Source of the DNA: Legionella fairfieldensis ATCC 49588
GTDB lineage: Bacteria > Pseudomonadota > Gammaproteobacteria > Legionellales > Legionellaceae
NCBI RefSeq assembly: GCF_000621525.1
Contig: NZ_JHYC01000015.1
Coordinates: forward strand, 1-64,000
Reading direction: 5' to 3'
Length of the DNA: 64,000 nucleotides
Positions 39,627 through 48,772 of the stretch are shown in pieces. A model generated the notes under the pieces. The model was not told the origin of the DNA. It did no database searches and saw only the letters and a program-made list of their open reading frames with translations. The position numbers and the translations under genes were made by a program. Each line of letters starts with the position of its first letter. Position 1 is the first letter of the stretch.

Positions 39627-40694
39627 TTATAAACCAAACAATGGCAGTTGGATATTCTCCGGTGTACTTTCTTGTTTCAATTTAATTCCTATGCCTAACA
39701 ATCGTACCGGCATGCACTTTCTGACAAAGCCTTCCTGTATCAGTTGATGTAAAATTAAAAAATCAATTTTATGATTCACCCGCTCAACCGTTGTTTGCTG
39801 AAAATTATTAAACTTCAATTTTACAAATAAGGTATGGATCCCGGAAAGTTCACCTACGCGCTGTATACGCGCTTCAAGGCGTGCGATCAACTCTGGCAAA
39901 ACAGCCAGGCAAGCATCACTATCGGGTAGGTCTATAGAATAAGTTTCTTCAACGCTAATGGATTTTCGAATACGCTTGGGATTGACCAGGCGATTATCAA
40001 TCCCGCGCGCTAACTCATAAAGTTTTTGACCGATGGTGCCAAATCTGCTTAATAGAAATTCCACCGAATATTGCTGCAAATCAGCACAAGTTTTAATATG
40101 AAGTGATGCTAGTTTTTCTTCCATTTTTGGCCCTACCCCAAATAGCTTACGTACTGGTAAATCAAGAACAAACGCTGCAACATCCTCTGGTTTGATAACC
40201 ATTTGGCCATTAGGTTTATGCCAGTCACTAGCAATCTTGGCAAGACTTTTATTGGGGGCAATGCCTGCGCTCGCCGTAAGCCGTCTTGTTTGATAAATTC
40301 GGCTACGTATTTCTTGTGCAATCCAGGTGGCACTTCCTTGGCATTGCGTGGATTCAGTGACATCAAGATAAGCTTCATCTAATGATAAAGGTTCAAGGAG
40401 GTCCGTATAGTCTGCAAAGATAGCTCTAATAAACTGACTTTCCTTTTGATATATTTCCATACGACACGGTCTTAAGATTAATTCGCGACATAATCGAAGC
40501 GCTTGTGCTGTTGGCATTGCAGAGTGCACACCGAATTTACGAGCCATATAATTACACGTGGCTATCACCCCGCGGCGTTTGGCATCCCCCCCTACAGCAA
40601 TAGGCTTATTCGCGAGTTCAGGAAAATCACGCATTTCAATTGCAGCATAAAAACAATCCATATCAATATGGATAATTTTTCTTATTGGATTCAT
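39627..40694 (-). CDS. dinB: DNA polymerase IV
   Basis: The 355-aa Y-family translesion polymerase has catalytic acidic motifs HIDMDCFYAAIE (8-19) and LSLDEAYLDVT (about 103-113), the SAGIAPNKSLAKIASDWHKPNG segment, and a C-terminal QLPLFGL that fits the beta-clamp-binding motif. It copies damaged templates and can raise the mutation rate. No LexA-type box is evident upstream. The ribosome binding site is poor, which suggests low expression. It is convergent with nrdB. Confidence 0.96.
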   Translation of the reverse strand: MNPIRKIIHIDMDCFYAAIEMRDFPELANKPIAVGGDAKRRGVIATCNYMARKFGVHSAMPTAQALRLCRELILRPCRMEIYQKESQFIRAIFADYTDLLEPLSLDEAYLDVTESTQCQGSATWIAQEIRSRIYQTRRLTASAGIAPNKSLAKIASDWHKPNGQMVIKPEDVAAFVLDLPVRKLFGVGPKMEEKLASLHIKTCADLQQYSVEFLLSRFGTIGQKLYELARGIDNRLVNPKRIRKSISVEETYSIDLPDSDACLAVLPELIARLEARIQRVGELSGIHTLFVKLKFNNFQQTTVERVNHKIDFLILHQLIQEGFVRKCMPVRLLGIGIKLKQESTPENIQLPLFGL

Positions 40695-41023
40695 TTTTCA
40701 ATAGAGAATTGCAATAGCAAGTGCTTGGCTAAGATAATACACGTCGCATTATAAAGAGAAAAGAGTTCAATAGAGAGTTTTTTAGTATACTCAAGCAAGA
40801 ATCCGGCTTAACCAAAGATGACGTTTTCTCCATGATTTCTTTCCATGAACGCCTTGCTCTATCAGTAAATCAAATATCACGACATAATAATTATTTGGGC
40901 TAATGATTACTCTATAATAAAGAAATTAGTCATCACACTGATCACAGCAAAACGGATAAGTCTAAAAACACCTCATCGATTGAAGGCAGGCCGCTCCAAT
41001 CTACATCATTTGTATATAAATAG
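40695..41023. other. Gap of about 330 bases without a gene
   Basis: An AT-rich region between dinB and the small CxxC gene. Apart from a short direct repeat TTCAATAGAGA (40697-40707 and 40767-40777) I see nothing in it. Confidence 0.4.
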
Positions 41024-41218
41024 TTATTCTATATTTGACTTGCGAAACGTTCTTACAATTTCTTCAGTATCATTATTAATAATTTCTCCATGAACATCTC
41101 CGAAATTGCCATTAACCTGCAACAGCATCCAAACATACAACTTATCTACATCATCACCCATTTTGGTGGCTATTTTTTCCTCATTACAGTACACGCAAGC
41201 AGTATATTGATGATTCAT
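41024..41218 (-). CDS. Small protein with N-terminal CxxC motif
   Basis: The 64-aa peptide has CVYC at residues 8-11, then an amphipathic KLYVWMLLQVNGNFGDVHGEII stretch that reads like a genuine beta-rich fold. A clear ribosome binding site, AAGGA, lies six bases before the ATG. The paired Cys with a nearby His might bind a metal or act in redox chemistry. I do not recognise the family. It is isolated, 189 bases beyond its start from the next, oppositely oriented, small gene. Confidence 0.55.
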   Translation of the reverse strand: MNHQYTACVYCNEEKIATKMGDDVDKLYVWMLLQVNGNFGDVHGEIINNDTEEIVRTFRKSNIE

Positions 41219-41409
41219 CGCCTATCCTTAAAAACAGATTATAATTTAATTATATACTCACCTCGCTCACGCAACTCCGATCAAAAAAAATAAAATTTAC
41301 GAGGAAAAAAAGCAATTCAATCATAGTACACTGGTTAATTCTAGGCAGCAAGGAGGGGAAATTTTTAACAGAATTAAAAATAAAATAGCTTAAAAAATTT
41401 TTTGTCTAC

Positions 41410-41438
41410 TTGACGCCTTAAATCTTACATGCTAGTTT
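41410..41438 (+). promoter_or_regulatory. Possible promoter of the Gly-rich small protein
   Basis: TTGACG (41410-41415) and TAGTTT (41433-41438) are separated by 17 bases and lie 29 bases before the start codon. The -35 is good, and the -10 is half-matching. Confidence 0.35.
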
Positions 41439-41466
41439 TTAATTTTCATACTAAAAGGAGTTAGCT

Positions 41467-41760
41467 ATGGATATAGTGGGTATGCTGGTTAATTTAGTGA
41501 GTGGTGGTGTTGGTGGTAATATTCTAGGCGCAGCCTGGAAAGAGAAAAGCCTCGGAGCTATTGGTAATACAATCGCCGGATTAGTCGGTGGCGTGGCAGG
41601 TACTTATATCATGCAAGCCGTTGGTGTTTTAAATAGCCTCGGACTAGGTAATATGAGCGTCAGTTCTCTGCTCGGCAATGTAGGCTCCAGTGCGGTAAGT
41701 GGTGCTGTTTTAACTGCCATTGTAGGTCTTATAAAAAACTCCATGAGTAATAAAGCTTAA
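41467..41760 (+). CDS. Small Gly-rich hydrophobic protein
   Basis: The 97-aa protein alternates Gly-rich hydrophobic segments (about 5-25, 33-60 and 65-90) such as VSGGVGGNILGAAW and GLVGGVAGTYIMQAVG. It resembles small glycine-zipper membrane proteins found in many Proteobacteria, without a firm function. AAGGAG lies six bases before the ATG, an excellent site, and the codons are less AT-rich than the surroundings, so high expression is likely. It stands alone. Confidence 0.75.
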   Translation: MDIVGMLVNLVSGGVGGNILGAAWKEKSLGAIGNTIAGLVGGVAGTYIMQAVGVLNSLGLGNMSVSSLLGNVGSSAVSGAVLTAIVGLIKNSMSNKA

Positions 41761-41853
41761 ATTAACCTTGCTCCGCAATAGCTTTAATTTACTTCATGAG
41801 AGACCTATACTCCACGGCTTGTCTTTTGTACCTGATAAAAACAGCCATTAACG

Positions 41854-41879
41854 TGAATGCCGACGAAAGTCGGCATTCA
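41854..41879. other. Perfect hairpin with GAAA loop
   Basis: TGAATGCCGAC (41854-41864) pairs perfectly with GTCGGCATTCA (41869-41879) around GAAA, a stable tetraloop. It lies 94 bases after the Gly-rich gene, with no T-run following. It may be the 3' end of that transcript. The rest of 41761-42198 holds only repeat copy C. Confidence 0.5.
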
Positions 41880-42064
41880 ATGTCTTATGAAAGCTCCCTG
41901 GATGTCGACTTTGAATTTTTTGTCCGGCACGAAGGAAAACGCGTCAAAAATAGTACCAACAATGAAAAATAAACCTGATTGAGCCAAATCTCCTCAGTAG
42001 TTTGATCTTGGCATCAAATTACATTGAAATATGATTTGTTAAACACCATTATTTATTATTTTTA

Positions 42065-42129
42065 GTCATTCTCGTGCAAACGGGAATCTATTCTCAACTT
42101 GCCTCATCACTTTGCTTGCGAGAAGATCT
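42065..42129. repeat. Dispersed palindromic repeat, copy C (partial)
   Basis: 65 bases, nearly identical to the left part of the unit at 3042-3127. It shares GTCATTC at the left edge, CGGGAATCTATTCTCAACTT, and the following GCCTCATCACTTTGCTTG block. The right-hand hairpin is missing. Confidence 0.8.
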
Positions 42130-42198
42130 GGATTGCTTCACCAACGCTTGCAAAGACGGAGTTTTATCTACCTGTAAATGGTTATCAATAATTCATTA

Positions 42199-43689
42199 TT
42201 ATTGCTGGCGCATATGAGGAAATAAAATCACATCTCTGATTGATGGCGAATTAGTAAATAACATAACCAATCTGTCAATACCAATACCTTCCCCGGCCGT
42301 AGGTGGCATACCATATTCCAGCGCTTCAATGTAGTCATTATCAAAATGCATGGCCTCCAGATCGCCAGCATTCTTCTCTTCAACCTGCTTTTGAAAGCGT
42401 TCCGCCTGATCCTCAGCATCATTGAGTTCTGAAAAACCGTTGGCAATCTCCCGCCCGGCTATAAAAAACTCAAATCGGTCAGTAACATCCGGATCCTCAT
42501 CATTACGTCTTGCTAAAGGAGATACTTCTGTTGGATAAGCGGTAATAAACGTTGGCTGAATTAATTGGTGTTCCACCGTCTCATCAAATATAATCATGTG
42601 GAGTTTACCTAAACCGTCACTCTCATTATAAGTCAGGTTTAAGCTATTAATCAGGTCTCTACAATCGGCAACATTTTCCAATTGCTGAGTCTTTAGGTGA
42701 GGATTGTAATGCAAAATAGCCTCTTTAACAGTCATACAGACAAACGGTTTTGAAAAATCAATGAGTTGTCCCTGATATTCTATTTGACGGGTACCTGAAA
42801 CTACATCACAAAGATGATGAAGCAATTGCTCCGTAAAATGCATTAGATCCTTATAATCAGCGTAAGCCTGGTAAAATTCTACCATTGTAAATTCAGGATT
42901 ATGACGTGTGGATAATCCTTCATTACGAAAATTACGGTTAATTTCATACACTCGCTCAAAACCACCGACAACAAGACGTTTCAAGTAAAGTTCTGGGGCT
43001 ATACGCAGAAACATCTCCATATCCAACGTATTATGATAAGTGACAAAAGGCCGAGCTACCGCACCACCCGGAATAGGATGCATCATTGGTGTTTCCACTT
43101 CTAAAAACTGATGATTATCCATAAATTGTCGAAAGGCTCTGATTAATTTCGAGCGTATCAAAAAGGTATAACGACTCTCATCATTGGCAATCAGATCGAC
43201 ATAACGCTTGCGATAACGCATTTCTTGATCAGCCAAACCATGAAATTTATCAGGTAAAGGACGTAATGATTTGGTGAGTAACTCAAGATGTGCTGCATTA
43301 ACAGTTAACTCCCCGGTGTTCGTCTTGAACAGTTCCCCTTTAATTCCAACAATATCACCAAGATCCCAGTGTTTAAATTGCTCATAAATTTCTGGCAACT
43401 CATTTTGGCGCACGTAAACCTGAATTCGCCCGGATACATCCTGAATATGAAAAAAACTGGCTTTTCCCATAATTCGACGTAATACAATACGTCCTGCTAT
43501 AGCAACTTTTACCTGTTTTTCTGCCAGATCCTCTTTCTCAACGCCGGCATACTGTTGTAACAAATTTTCTGCCAGGTATTGGCGACGGAATGCATTGGGA
43601 AACCGGAAACCTGAAGCACGTAAGTCGGCCAGTTTTTGCTTGCGGATCTGATAAACTTCGCTTTCATCTAAATGTTGTTCTTCTGTCAT
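42199..43689 (-). CDS. lysS: Lysyl-tRNA synthetase (class II)
   Basis: The 496-aa protein has an N-terminal OB-fold anticodon-binding domain (about 60-150) and a class II catalytic core. Motif 1 lies around [16 protein letters not shown], motif 2 is [16 protein letters not shown], and motif 3 is [10 protein letters not shown] near the C-terminus. It charges tRNA-Lys. The start overlaps the prfB stop by four bases, the common prfB-lysS arrangement. Confidence 0.97.
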   Translation of the reverse strand: MTEEQHLDESEVYQIRKQKLADLRASGFRFPNAFRRQYLAENLLQQYAGVEKEDLAEKQVKVAIAGRIVLRRIMGKASFFHIQDVSGRIQVYVRQNELPEIYEQFKHWDLGDIVGIKGELFKTNTGELTVNAAHLELLTKSLRPLPDKFHGLADQEMRYRKRYVDLIANDESRYTFLIRSKLIRAFRQFMDNHQFLEVETPMMHPIPGGAVARPFVTYHNTLDMEMFLRIAPELYLKRLVVGGFERVYEINRNFRNEGLSTRHNPEFTMVEFYQAYADYKDLMHFTEQLLHHLCDVVSGTRQIEYQGQLIDFSKPFVCMTVKEAILHYNPHLKTQQLENVADCRDLINSLNLTYNESDGLGKLHMIIFDETVEHQLIQPTFITAYPTEVSPLARRNDEDPDVTDRFEFFIAGREIANGFSELNDAEDQAERFQKQVEEKNAGDLEAMHFDNDYIEALEYGMPPTAGEGIGIDRLVMLFTNSPSIRDVILFPHMRQQ

Positions 43690-44796
43690 TCTACTGCCCC
43701 TACGCCTTCTTTTAAGCTTGCCACTATAAATGGATCTAACGCACCATCTAAAACTGCTTGTGTATTAGAGGTTTCAACCCCTGTTCTTAAATCTTTAATT
43801 CGCGACTGATCCAATACGTAAGAACGGATCTGCGACCCCCAGCCAATATCAGACTTGGTTGCTTCAAGAGCCTGTTGTGCGGCATTTTTCTTTTGCATTT
43901 CCATTTCATACAGTTTGGCTCGCAACTGCTTCATCGCCTGATCTTTATTTTTATGCTGACTTCTATCCGTCTGACACTGTACAACAATACCACTCGGCAC
44001 ATGGGTAATTCGTACGGCTGAATCAGTACGGTTCACATGCTGCCCTCCAGCGCCCGAAGCACGATAAGTATCTATACGCAAATCAGCCGGGTTAATTTCG
44101 ATTTCAATGTCATCATCAATTTCAGGAGAAATAAATACCGCTGCAAAAGACGTATGGCGTCTGTTACCCGAATCAAAAGGCGATTTACGGACCAACCGAT
44201 GTACCCCTGTCTCCGTACGCAACCAGCCGTAGGCATACTCACCAATAAAGTGGATAGTCGCACTCTTGATACCGGCCACGTCTCCTGCTGAACATTCCAC
44301 CAGTTCAGTAGTAAATCCATGATGTTCCCCCCAGCGTAAGTACATACGCAGCAGCATTTCTGCCCAATCCTGGGCCTCTGTACCCCCTGAACCAGCCTGA
44401 ATATCCAAATAAGCATTGGAGTTATCCATTTTGCCCGAAAACATACGCCTGAATTCAAGAGCGGCGACCTGTTCCTCCACACTGGCTAACTCCGAAGCCA
44501 CATCATGAATTGCCGCTTCATCCTCCTCTGACCGTGCTAACTCAAAAAGCTCCGTTAAATCGGTAACATTCTGATCTAATTGTTCTAATTGATTAACAAT
44601 AGCTTCTAATTGAGAACGTTCACGACCTAACGCTTGGGCTTGCTCAGGATTATTCCAAATTTCAGGAAGCTCTAATTCACGAATGACTTCTTCCAGGCGT
44701 TCACGTTTGCCATCGAAGTCAAAGATACCCCCGAAGTGCAATAATTCGCTCCGCCAAATCTGCCAAGGCCAGATTGATTTGATTAACTTCTAACAT
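43686..44796 (-). CDS. prfB: Peptide chain release factor 2, with programmed +1 frameshift
   Basis: RF2 recognises UGA and UAA. The ATG at 44796 opens 25 codons ([20 protein letters not shown]...) that end at an in-frame TGA (44721-44719). The rest is in the +1 frame starting [12 protein letters not shown], giving 369 aa in all. SPF, the UGA-recognition tripeptide, appears in [13 protein letters not shown], and the peptidyl-hydrolysis GGQ in [11 protein letters not shown]. Frame switching occurs when RF2 is scarce, so the gene autoregulates. Its stop overlaps lysS. Confidence 0.97.
44717..44731 (-). promoter_or_regulatory. RF2 programmed frameshift site
   Basis: Read on the minus strand, GGGGGTAT then CTT TGA C matches the classic RF2 signal. 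The G-rich internal Shine-Dalgarno-like element lies three bases before the slippery CTT, and the poorly terminating TGAC follows at codon 26, as in E. coli. Confidence 0.95.
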
Positions 44797-44913
44797 GCAT
44801 GCCTACTATCTTTATGGTAAAAAGTTCTATTGTACAACTAAAGACAAAACCAGACCATAGGGTTAATTTTATCGATTTGTATTAACAAGTGGCTTGTAAT
44901 AAACTATTTTGAA

Positions 44914-45036
44914 AGCGTTCACGGGATATGCAAATTTTATCTTCCAGACTTGTCTTTCCGTGCACAGGCGGAATCCATCCATAAAATTAGCACCATGTCT
45001 AATTCGCAGATAGTTTCCCGTCTGCGCGGGAAAGAC
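44914..45036. repeat. Dispersed palindromic repeat, copy D
   Basis: This is an inverted copy of 2831-2969: tail (GCGTTCACGGGATATGCAAA), then the arm, the centre with ATAAAATTAGCACCATGTCTAA and the second arm ending GGGAAAGAC. It differs from copy A1 by scattered substitutions and loss of about 13 bases near the tail. The remainder of 44797-45165 has nothing I can name. Confidence 0.8.
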
Positions 45037-45165
45037 ATTGACGTTATATGCTTCTTAATTACCTATGCCGGGAACATCTACGATCTATTTTTCTAGTAAA
45101 AAATGCTTATTCCTTCATAGGTTATCGATTGAATTTCAGGTAGTAGCTTTTTTTGTTTCTTAATT

Positions 45166-45699
45166 TCAAGCATTTTTTTCGCGTAAACTATTAAGAGAAC
45201 CCATAAGAGGCAAAATAGAAATGGGGGTTACTACACTACCTATTACTAACCAAACACCAGTAAAAATACGCATAACCAAACTGGCATTGGAAGTCACATG
45301 TACATTATACGTTGCATAAAGCCCTAAGCATATTAAACCTGCTATAGACCACGTTACCAAATAGTTAAGTGGCTGACTATCCATGCTTTTTAATTTAACA
45401 TGATAGTATTCAAGTTTTTCTAATTCTTTTTTTAACTTAAACTGCTCGTTTAGTATGGGATTAATCTCATAAAATTTCTTTTCACAATCTACAGGGATTG
45501 ACTCGAGTAACATTTTTGTCTTAAACGACATATTAGAGAGCAAATAATGTATTTGCTTATTAAGTCGAGATATATTCGATATAGTTTTTAAGTCTTCTGA
45601 CAGTATTGCTACATGTCTAAGTATCTCTACAGGAAATGCTGGTTTTTTTTTGTTACCAGGTTTAAAAAATTGATGAACGCTATCTAACATTGTGAACAT
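45166..45699 (-). CDS. F-box-like protein with two C-terminal membrane segments
   Basis: A 177-aa protein. Residues 22-55 read FPVEILRHVAILSEDLKTIS followed by NISRLNKQIHYLLSN. This matches the pattern of a eukaryotic F-box (Pro-x-Glu-Ile, then Leu..Leu..Asp-Leu, then a conserved Ser/Asn-Lys helix). A short coiled coil (about 75-100) and two hydrophobic segments (about 112-133 and 143-168) follow. F-box proteins recruit Skp1-Cul1 ubiquitin ligase, and Legionella exports several such effectors. The F-box reading is by eye and not certain. The start is set at ATG 45699; the first in-frame codon is a GTG at 45708, within a small hairpin. Confidence 0.55.
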   Translation of the reverse strand: MFTMLDSVHQFFKPGNKKKPAFPVEILRHVAILSEDLKTISNISRLNKQIHYLLSNMSFKTKMLLESIPVDCEKKFYEINPILNEQFKLKKELEKLEYYHVKLKSMDSQPLNYLVTWSIAGLICLGLYATYNVHVTSNASLVMRIFTGVWLVIGSVVTPISILPLMGSLNSLREKNA

Positions 45700-45946
45700 A
45701 TTAATCACTTTAAAAAAGTGGAGTGTGATGGTTTGTTAAAATAAATTCCTAAAAATTATAGTTTAACTCTAATTAAAATTACATCTTTCGGATTTGAAAA
45801 ACCGAGTACCTATATTACTACAAAGAAATCAAAGCATATTACCCGCAATTGCTTTATTGAACGTAGCATATATTAGCCCATGAGATTTTCCAAGCAGTAT
45901 TTTCGCGAATCTGCTCTTTGAACAGCATGAGCAATTGCCAGAAAGT

Positions 45947-46555
45947 TTACATTGGCGCTGATGGAATAGGCTGCCTTCCTTCAAGAAACTCATTGGTATT
46001 ACTTATATGATGAAGTGTCTGACCAAGCTCCTGAAGAATAAGTAAAGTCGCCGGAACAGGGTTATCCAAATCAGCCAGAGACTTTAATTTGGCATTCATG
46101 ACAGGAGTACTTAAAAATAAAGCGCCAGTAAGCCACCAGGACGGTAAAGATAAAGAGAAAAGGGTTACAAAAGTACTCCCATAGTCAATCATATTACTGA
46201 CATGGGCTTTATCATTATTTCGCTGTTGTTTAAATATAAATAAATACCTGTTTTGCATTTCACTGACTATTTCTTCAAGCTTTTTAATAAAACATAAAAA
46301 TTCCTGTTTTTCCTGCTGCTTGTTGCTATTAGGTAACCTATGATTGTAGATAGTAATTTGCTCATCGATAGTCTGTAATAGTCTCGAAACTAATAAACTT
46401 TTATTATACGCTAATGAAAGTACTCCTTCTTTTTCCGCCGCTCTTTTTAATTCTTTCTCTTTGGCTCTTAATTTGCCAAGAATTGGCCGTATAAATTTCC
46501 ACTCCAGATGGTTTTCAATAGGGGAAGCAGGTGGTGTGGTAAAAAAAGTGCGCAT
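45947..46555 (-). CDS. Unknown coiled-coil protein with membrane segment
   Basis: The predicted protein has 202 aa. The first 115 residues are a charged helical coil (LRAKEKELKRAAEKEG, QQEKQEFLCFIKKLEEIVSEMQ). A hydrophobic stretch at about 125-152 (STFVTLFSLSLPSWWLTGALFLS) and a helical C-terminus ending SAPM follow. AAGGA is five bases before the ATG. I do not recognise the family. It shares the coil-then-membrane layout of the preceding 177-aa protein and lies on the same strand, and both are AT-rich and absent from standard flagellar clusters. They may form a small acquired pair. Confidence 0.6.
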   Translation of the reverse strand: MRTFFTTPPASPIENHLEWKFIRPILGKLRAKEKELKRAAEKEGVLSLAYNKSLLVSRLLQTIDEQITIYNHRLPNSNKQQEKQEFLCFIKKLEEIVSEMQNRYLFIFKQQRNNDKAHVSNMIDYGSTFVTLFSLSLPSWWLTGALFLSTPVMNAKLKSLADLDNPVPATLLILQELGQTLHHISNTNEFLEGRQPIPSAPM

Positions 46556-46663
46556 AAATATCCTTGGTATAGTTCAAATCTCCTTGTTAGTTTAAATAAT
46601 AGCTCAAATAGAGTTATCTGATCATAATTATGGCTCGATTCATATCAATTTTGGATAGAAGCC

Positions 46664-46774
46664 TTAAGTCAACGCATCGTCATTGTGTATTTCCATATCA
46701 GGGTAATCCTCATGAGGCATTGTCAAAATAACTCGCTGCTCATGATTAATCTGACGCCATTTTAGAATGCGTTT
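46664..46774 (-). other. Open frame overlapping the DUF2802 3' end, possible shifted tail or remnant
   Basis: In the frame one base off from the DUF2802 gene, 36 codons are open to a TAA at 46664-46666. They read through LKWRQINHEQRVI and then MPHEDYPDMEIHNDDALT. The composition looks protein-like, with many acidic residues, but there is no ribosome binding site or start except an ATG at 46720. It could be a small gene, a remnant, or the shifted end of the DUF2802 protein. Confidence 0.25.
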
Positions 46775-47162
46775 TTATAACGGCTCGATAAGCATTTAAA
46801 TTCATTAATAACTCTGCTTCAGCAGAGGAAAGATGACAGCTATTGATTATTTCCTCTTTATCCCCACCCATCTCAAGAATACGAAACGCATGTTGATAAC
46901 TGCCATCATTATCACGTTTATTTTCTAACGCTTGTAATTGATTATCCATACTAACCAGTTGGTTGGTTATTTCTTTAATTTGTCTTGCAAAACTCAAATC
47001 AGCATTTATTAAAAGGCGATGATTAATCTGCTGTTGCTCCAATTCTGTTTTTAATCCGTTGACCTGCCGCGTCAACATGGAAAAGGTTTTTCGATAATAA
47101 AAAACCATTTTTAAAATAATGGCAGATGATAACAATCCGGCACTTAATCCAACAATACTCAT
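46746..47162 (-). CDS. DUF2802 family protein of the flagellar cluster
   Basis: The predicted protein has 138 aa. An N-terminal membrane anchor (about 4-22), a coiled coil (about 30-80) and the DUF2802 signature HAFRILEMGGDKEEIINSCHLSSAEAELLMNL (about 91-122) are visible. Proteins of this family lie near motD/cheW in Pseudomonas-type flagellar clusters; their job is not established. It overlaps motD by four bases and is the last clear gene of the fliM-led cluster. Confidence 0.82.
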   Translation of the reverse strand: MSIVGLSAGLLSSAIILKMVFYYRKTFSMLTRQVNGLKTELEQQQINHRLLINADLSFARQIKEITNQLVSMDNQLQALENKRDNDGSYQHAFRILEMGGDKEEIINSCHLSSAEAELLMNLNAYRAVIKTHSKMASD

Positions 47163-48031
47163 CGGGTGGTATCCTTATTGTTCACATTAGTTGATTGAAG
47201 AGGATCGGAGTTAACCGTAGTGGAATTCACAGGATTACCCTCAGTCGTATTTCCTGTCCCTGATGACTCATTTTGTGATTTTTGATTGACACTCATCGCC
47301 GGATTTAACAATCGTGGTACCAACTTATCCTTAGCGATAATGACATTCACTCGCCTGTTTCTTGCTCGTCCTTCTTCCGTAGAATTATCAGCAACAGGGT
47401 ATCGCTCGCCGTAACCCGTGACCGACATTTGATTCTGCTCTACTCCAAACGATGCCAGACAACGAGCCACTGCGGCTGCTCTGGCTGAAGACAATTCCCA
47501 ATTTGAAGGGTATTGCGCCGTACTAATAGGTACGTTATCCGTATATCCTTCAATCGCTATAGGGTAAGGGAACTCTTTAATGATTGACCCTAATTTCATT
47601 AATTTTAATACCGCAACAGGTCTTAAATTGGCACTTCCGCTATCAAATAAAGCACCCGCTTTAATATCCAGTTCAACCCAGCCATCCTGTGGATTCATAT
47701 GATAATCAGAATCCTGTAAGGCCGATAATGCCTGAATCAATTGATCAAATTTATTTTTCTCATTAATAGAACTCTGCACTGCCGCATTCAAATCTTTTTG
47801 TTGAGCTAATTCTGCTATAGCCTTTTTATTATTTTTAGTAGTAAACGCGGTGTGCATGCCTTCTGCCATGGATTTGTATTTTGATACGTTAACCGAAGAA
47901 ATAGCATACATCACCACAAAAAAAGCAAACAGTAAAGTGATGAAATCGGCATAAGAAACCACCCAGCGGTGAGTATCTTCACGTTCAATTGATTTGTTTT
48001 TTCGTCCGCGCATTTTGCTGGTGTTGTCCAT
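47159..48031 (-). CDS. motD: Flagellar motor stator protein MotD (MotB family)
   Basis: The 290-aa protein has one membrane helix with the proton-carrying Asp29 in SYADFITLLFAFFVVMYA, a plug/linker, and a C-terminal OmpA-like peptidoglycan-binding domain (about 130-240, GYTDNVPIS...NWELSSARAAAVAR, GRARNRRVNVII). A Ser/Thr/Asn-rich tail of about 40 residues follows (NESSGTGNTTEGNPVNSTTV). With MotC it forms the proton channel that drives rotation. The start overlaps motC by 47 bases, and no good ribosome binding site is seen, so coupling is likely. Confidence 0.93.
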   Translation of the reverse strand: MDNTSKMRGRKNKSIEREDTHRWVVSYADFITLLFAFFVVMYAISSVNVSKYKSMAEGMHTAFTTKNNKKAIAELAQQKDLNAAVQSSINEKNKFDQLIQALSALQDSDYHMNPQDGWVELDIKAGALFDSGSANLRPVAVLKLMKLGSIIKEFPYPIAIEGYTDNVPISTAQYPSNWELSSARAAAVARCLASFGVEQNQMSVTGYGERYPVADNSTEEGRARNRRVNVIIAKDKLVPRLLNPAMSVNQKSQNESSGTGNTTEGNPVNSTTVNSDPLQSTNVNNKDTTR

Positions 48032-48761
48032 AATTATTTAACTTCAGGTTTAGCATATTCGGGCTTTCACCACTTGCCATTGAAACCATCCCCTCTACAA
48101 TCATTTCATCATGGTGTATTTGATTAGCAATACAACTTTTTATTTTATTGGCAACGGGTAAAAACACCAGATTCGCAAGACCAACCCCATAAATAGTAGC
48201 AACGAAAGCAACAGCAATACCAGCTCCCAATTGGCTTGGCTCAGCCAGATTACGCATTACTTGAATAAGACCAAGAACCGCACCAAGAATACCTATCGTT
48301 GGGCTGTATCCTCCCATACTTTCAAAAACATGAGCGGCTCGCATATCTCTGTCTTCACACCGATTAATTTCAGATTCTAACACCTGTCGTATATTTTGTT
48401 TATCTACCCCGATTACCAACAACTCAAGCCCTTGACGCATCATGGGATTTTTTTCTCGCTCCAAATGCTCTTCCAATGACAGTAAACCGAATTGGCGTGA
48501 CTTGCGCGATAACTCGATCAATTGCTCCCGACTTCGGGCAAAATGTTGCTCGGGAGGAATAAAAACCCAAGGCAGAAGTCTGAAGGCTCGCCTGAAGGTA
48601 CTAAAAGGAGTTTGAATCATTACAGCACCCAGCGTTCCACCCAGTACAATAAATAAAGCGGGCAGGTTCATTAAAGAATGAAGATCCCCCCCCTCAAACA
48701 TTTGTCCAATAATAATTGCTAAAAAAGCAGTTAAAAGACCTAATACGCTTAAACCATCCAT
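47985..48761 (-). CDS. motC: Flagellar motor stator protein MotC (MotA family)
   Basis: The 258-aa inner-membrane protein with four helices begins MDGLSVLGLLTAFLAIIIGQ, with the GGTLGAVMIQTPF segment in the second helix and the cytoplasmic loop Arg/Glu region. MESMGGYSPTIGILGAVLGLI marks the third helix. The ATG at 48761 has GGAAGGA just before it; other possible starts lie at 48773 and 48776 at the end of fliA. In Pseudomonas, cheYZAB and other genes separate fliA from motCD, but here fliA is followed directly by motC. Confidence 0.93.
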   Translation of the reverse strand: MDGLSVLGLLTAFLAIIIGQMFEGGDLHSLMNLPALFIVLGGTLGAVMIQTPFSTFRRAFRLLPWVFIPPEQHFARSREQLIELSRKSRQFGLLSLEEHLEREKNPMMRQGLELLVIGVDKQNIRQVLESEINRCEDRDMRAAHVFESMGGYSPTIGILGAVLGLIQVMRNLAEPSQLGAGIAVAFVATIYGVGLANLVFLPVANKIKSCIANQIHHDEMIVEGMVSMASGESPNMLNLKLNNYGQHQQNARTKKQIN

Positions 48762-48772
48762 AATTCCTTCCA

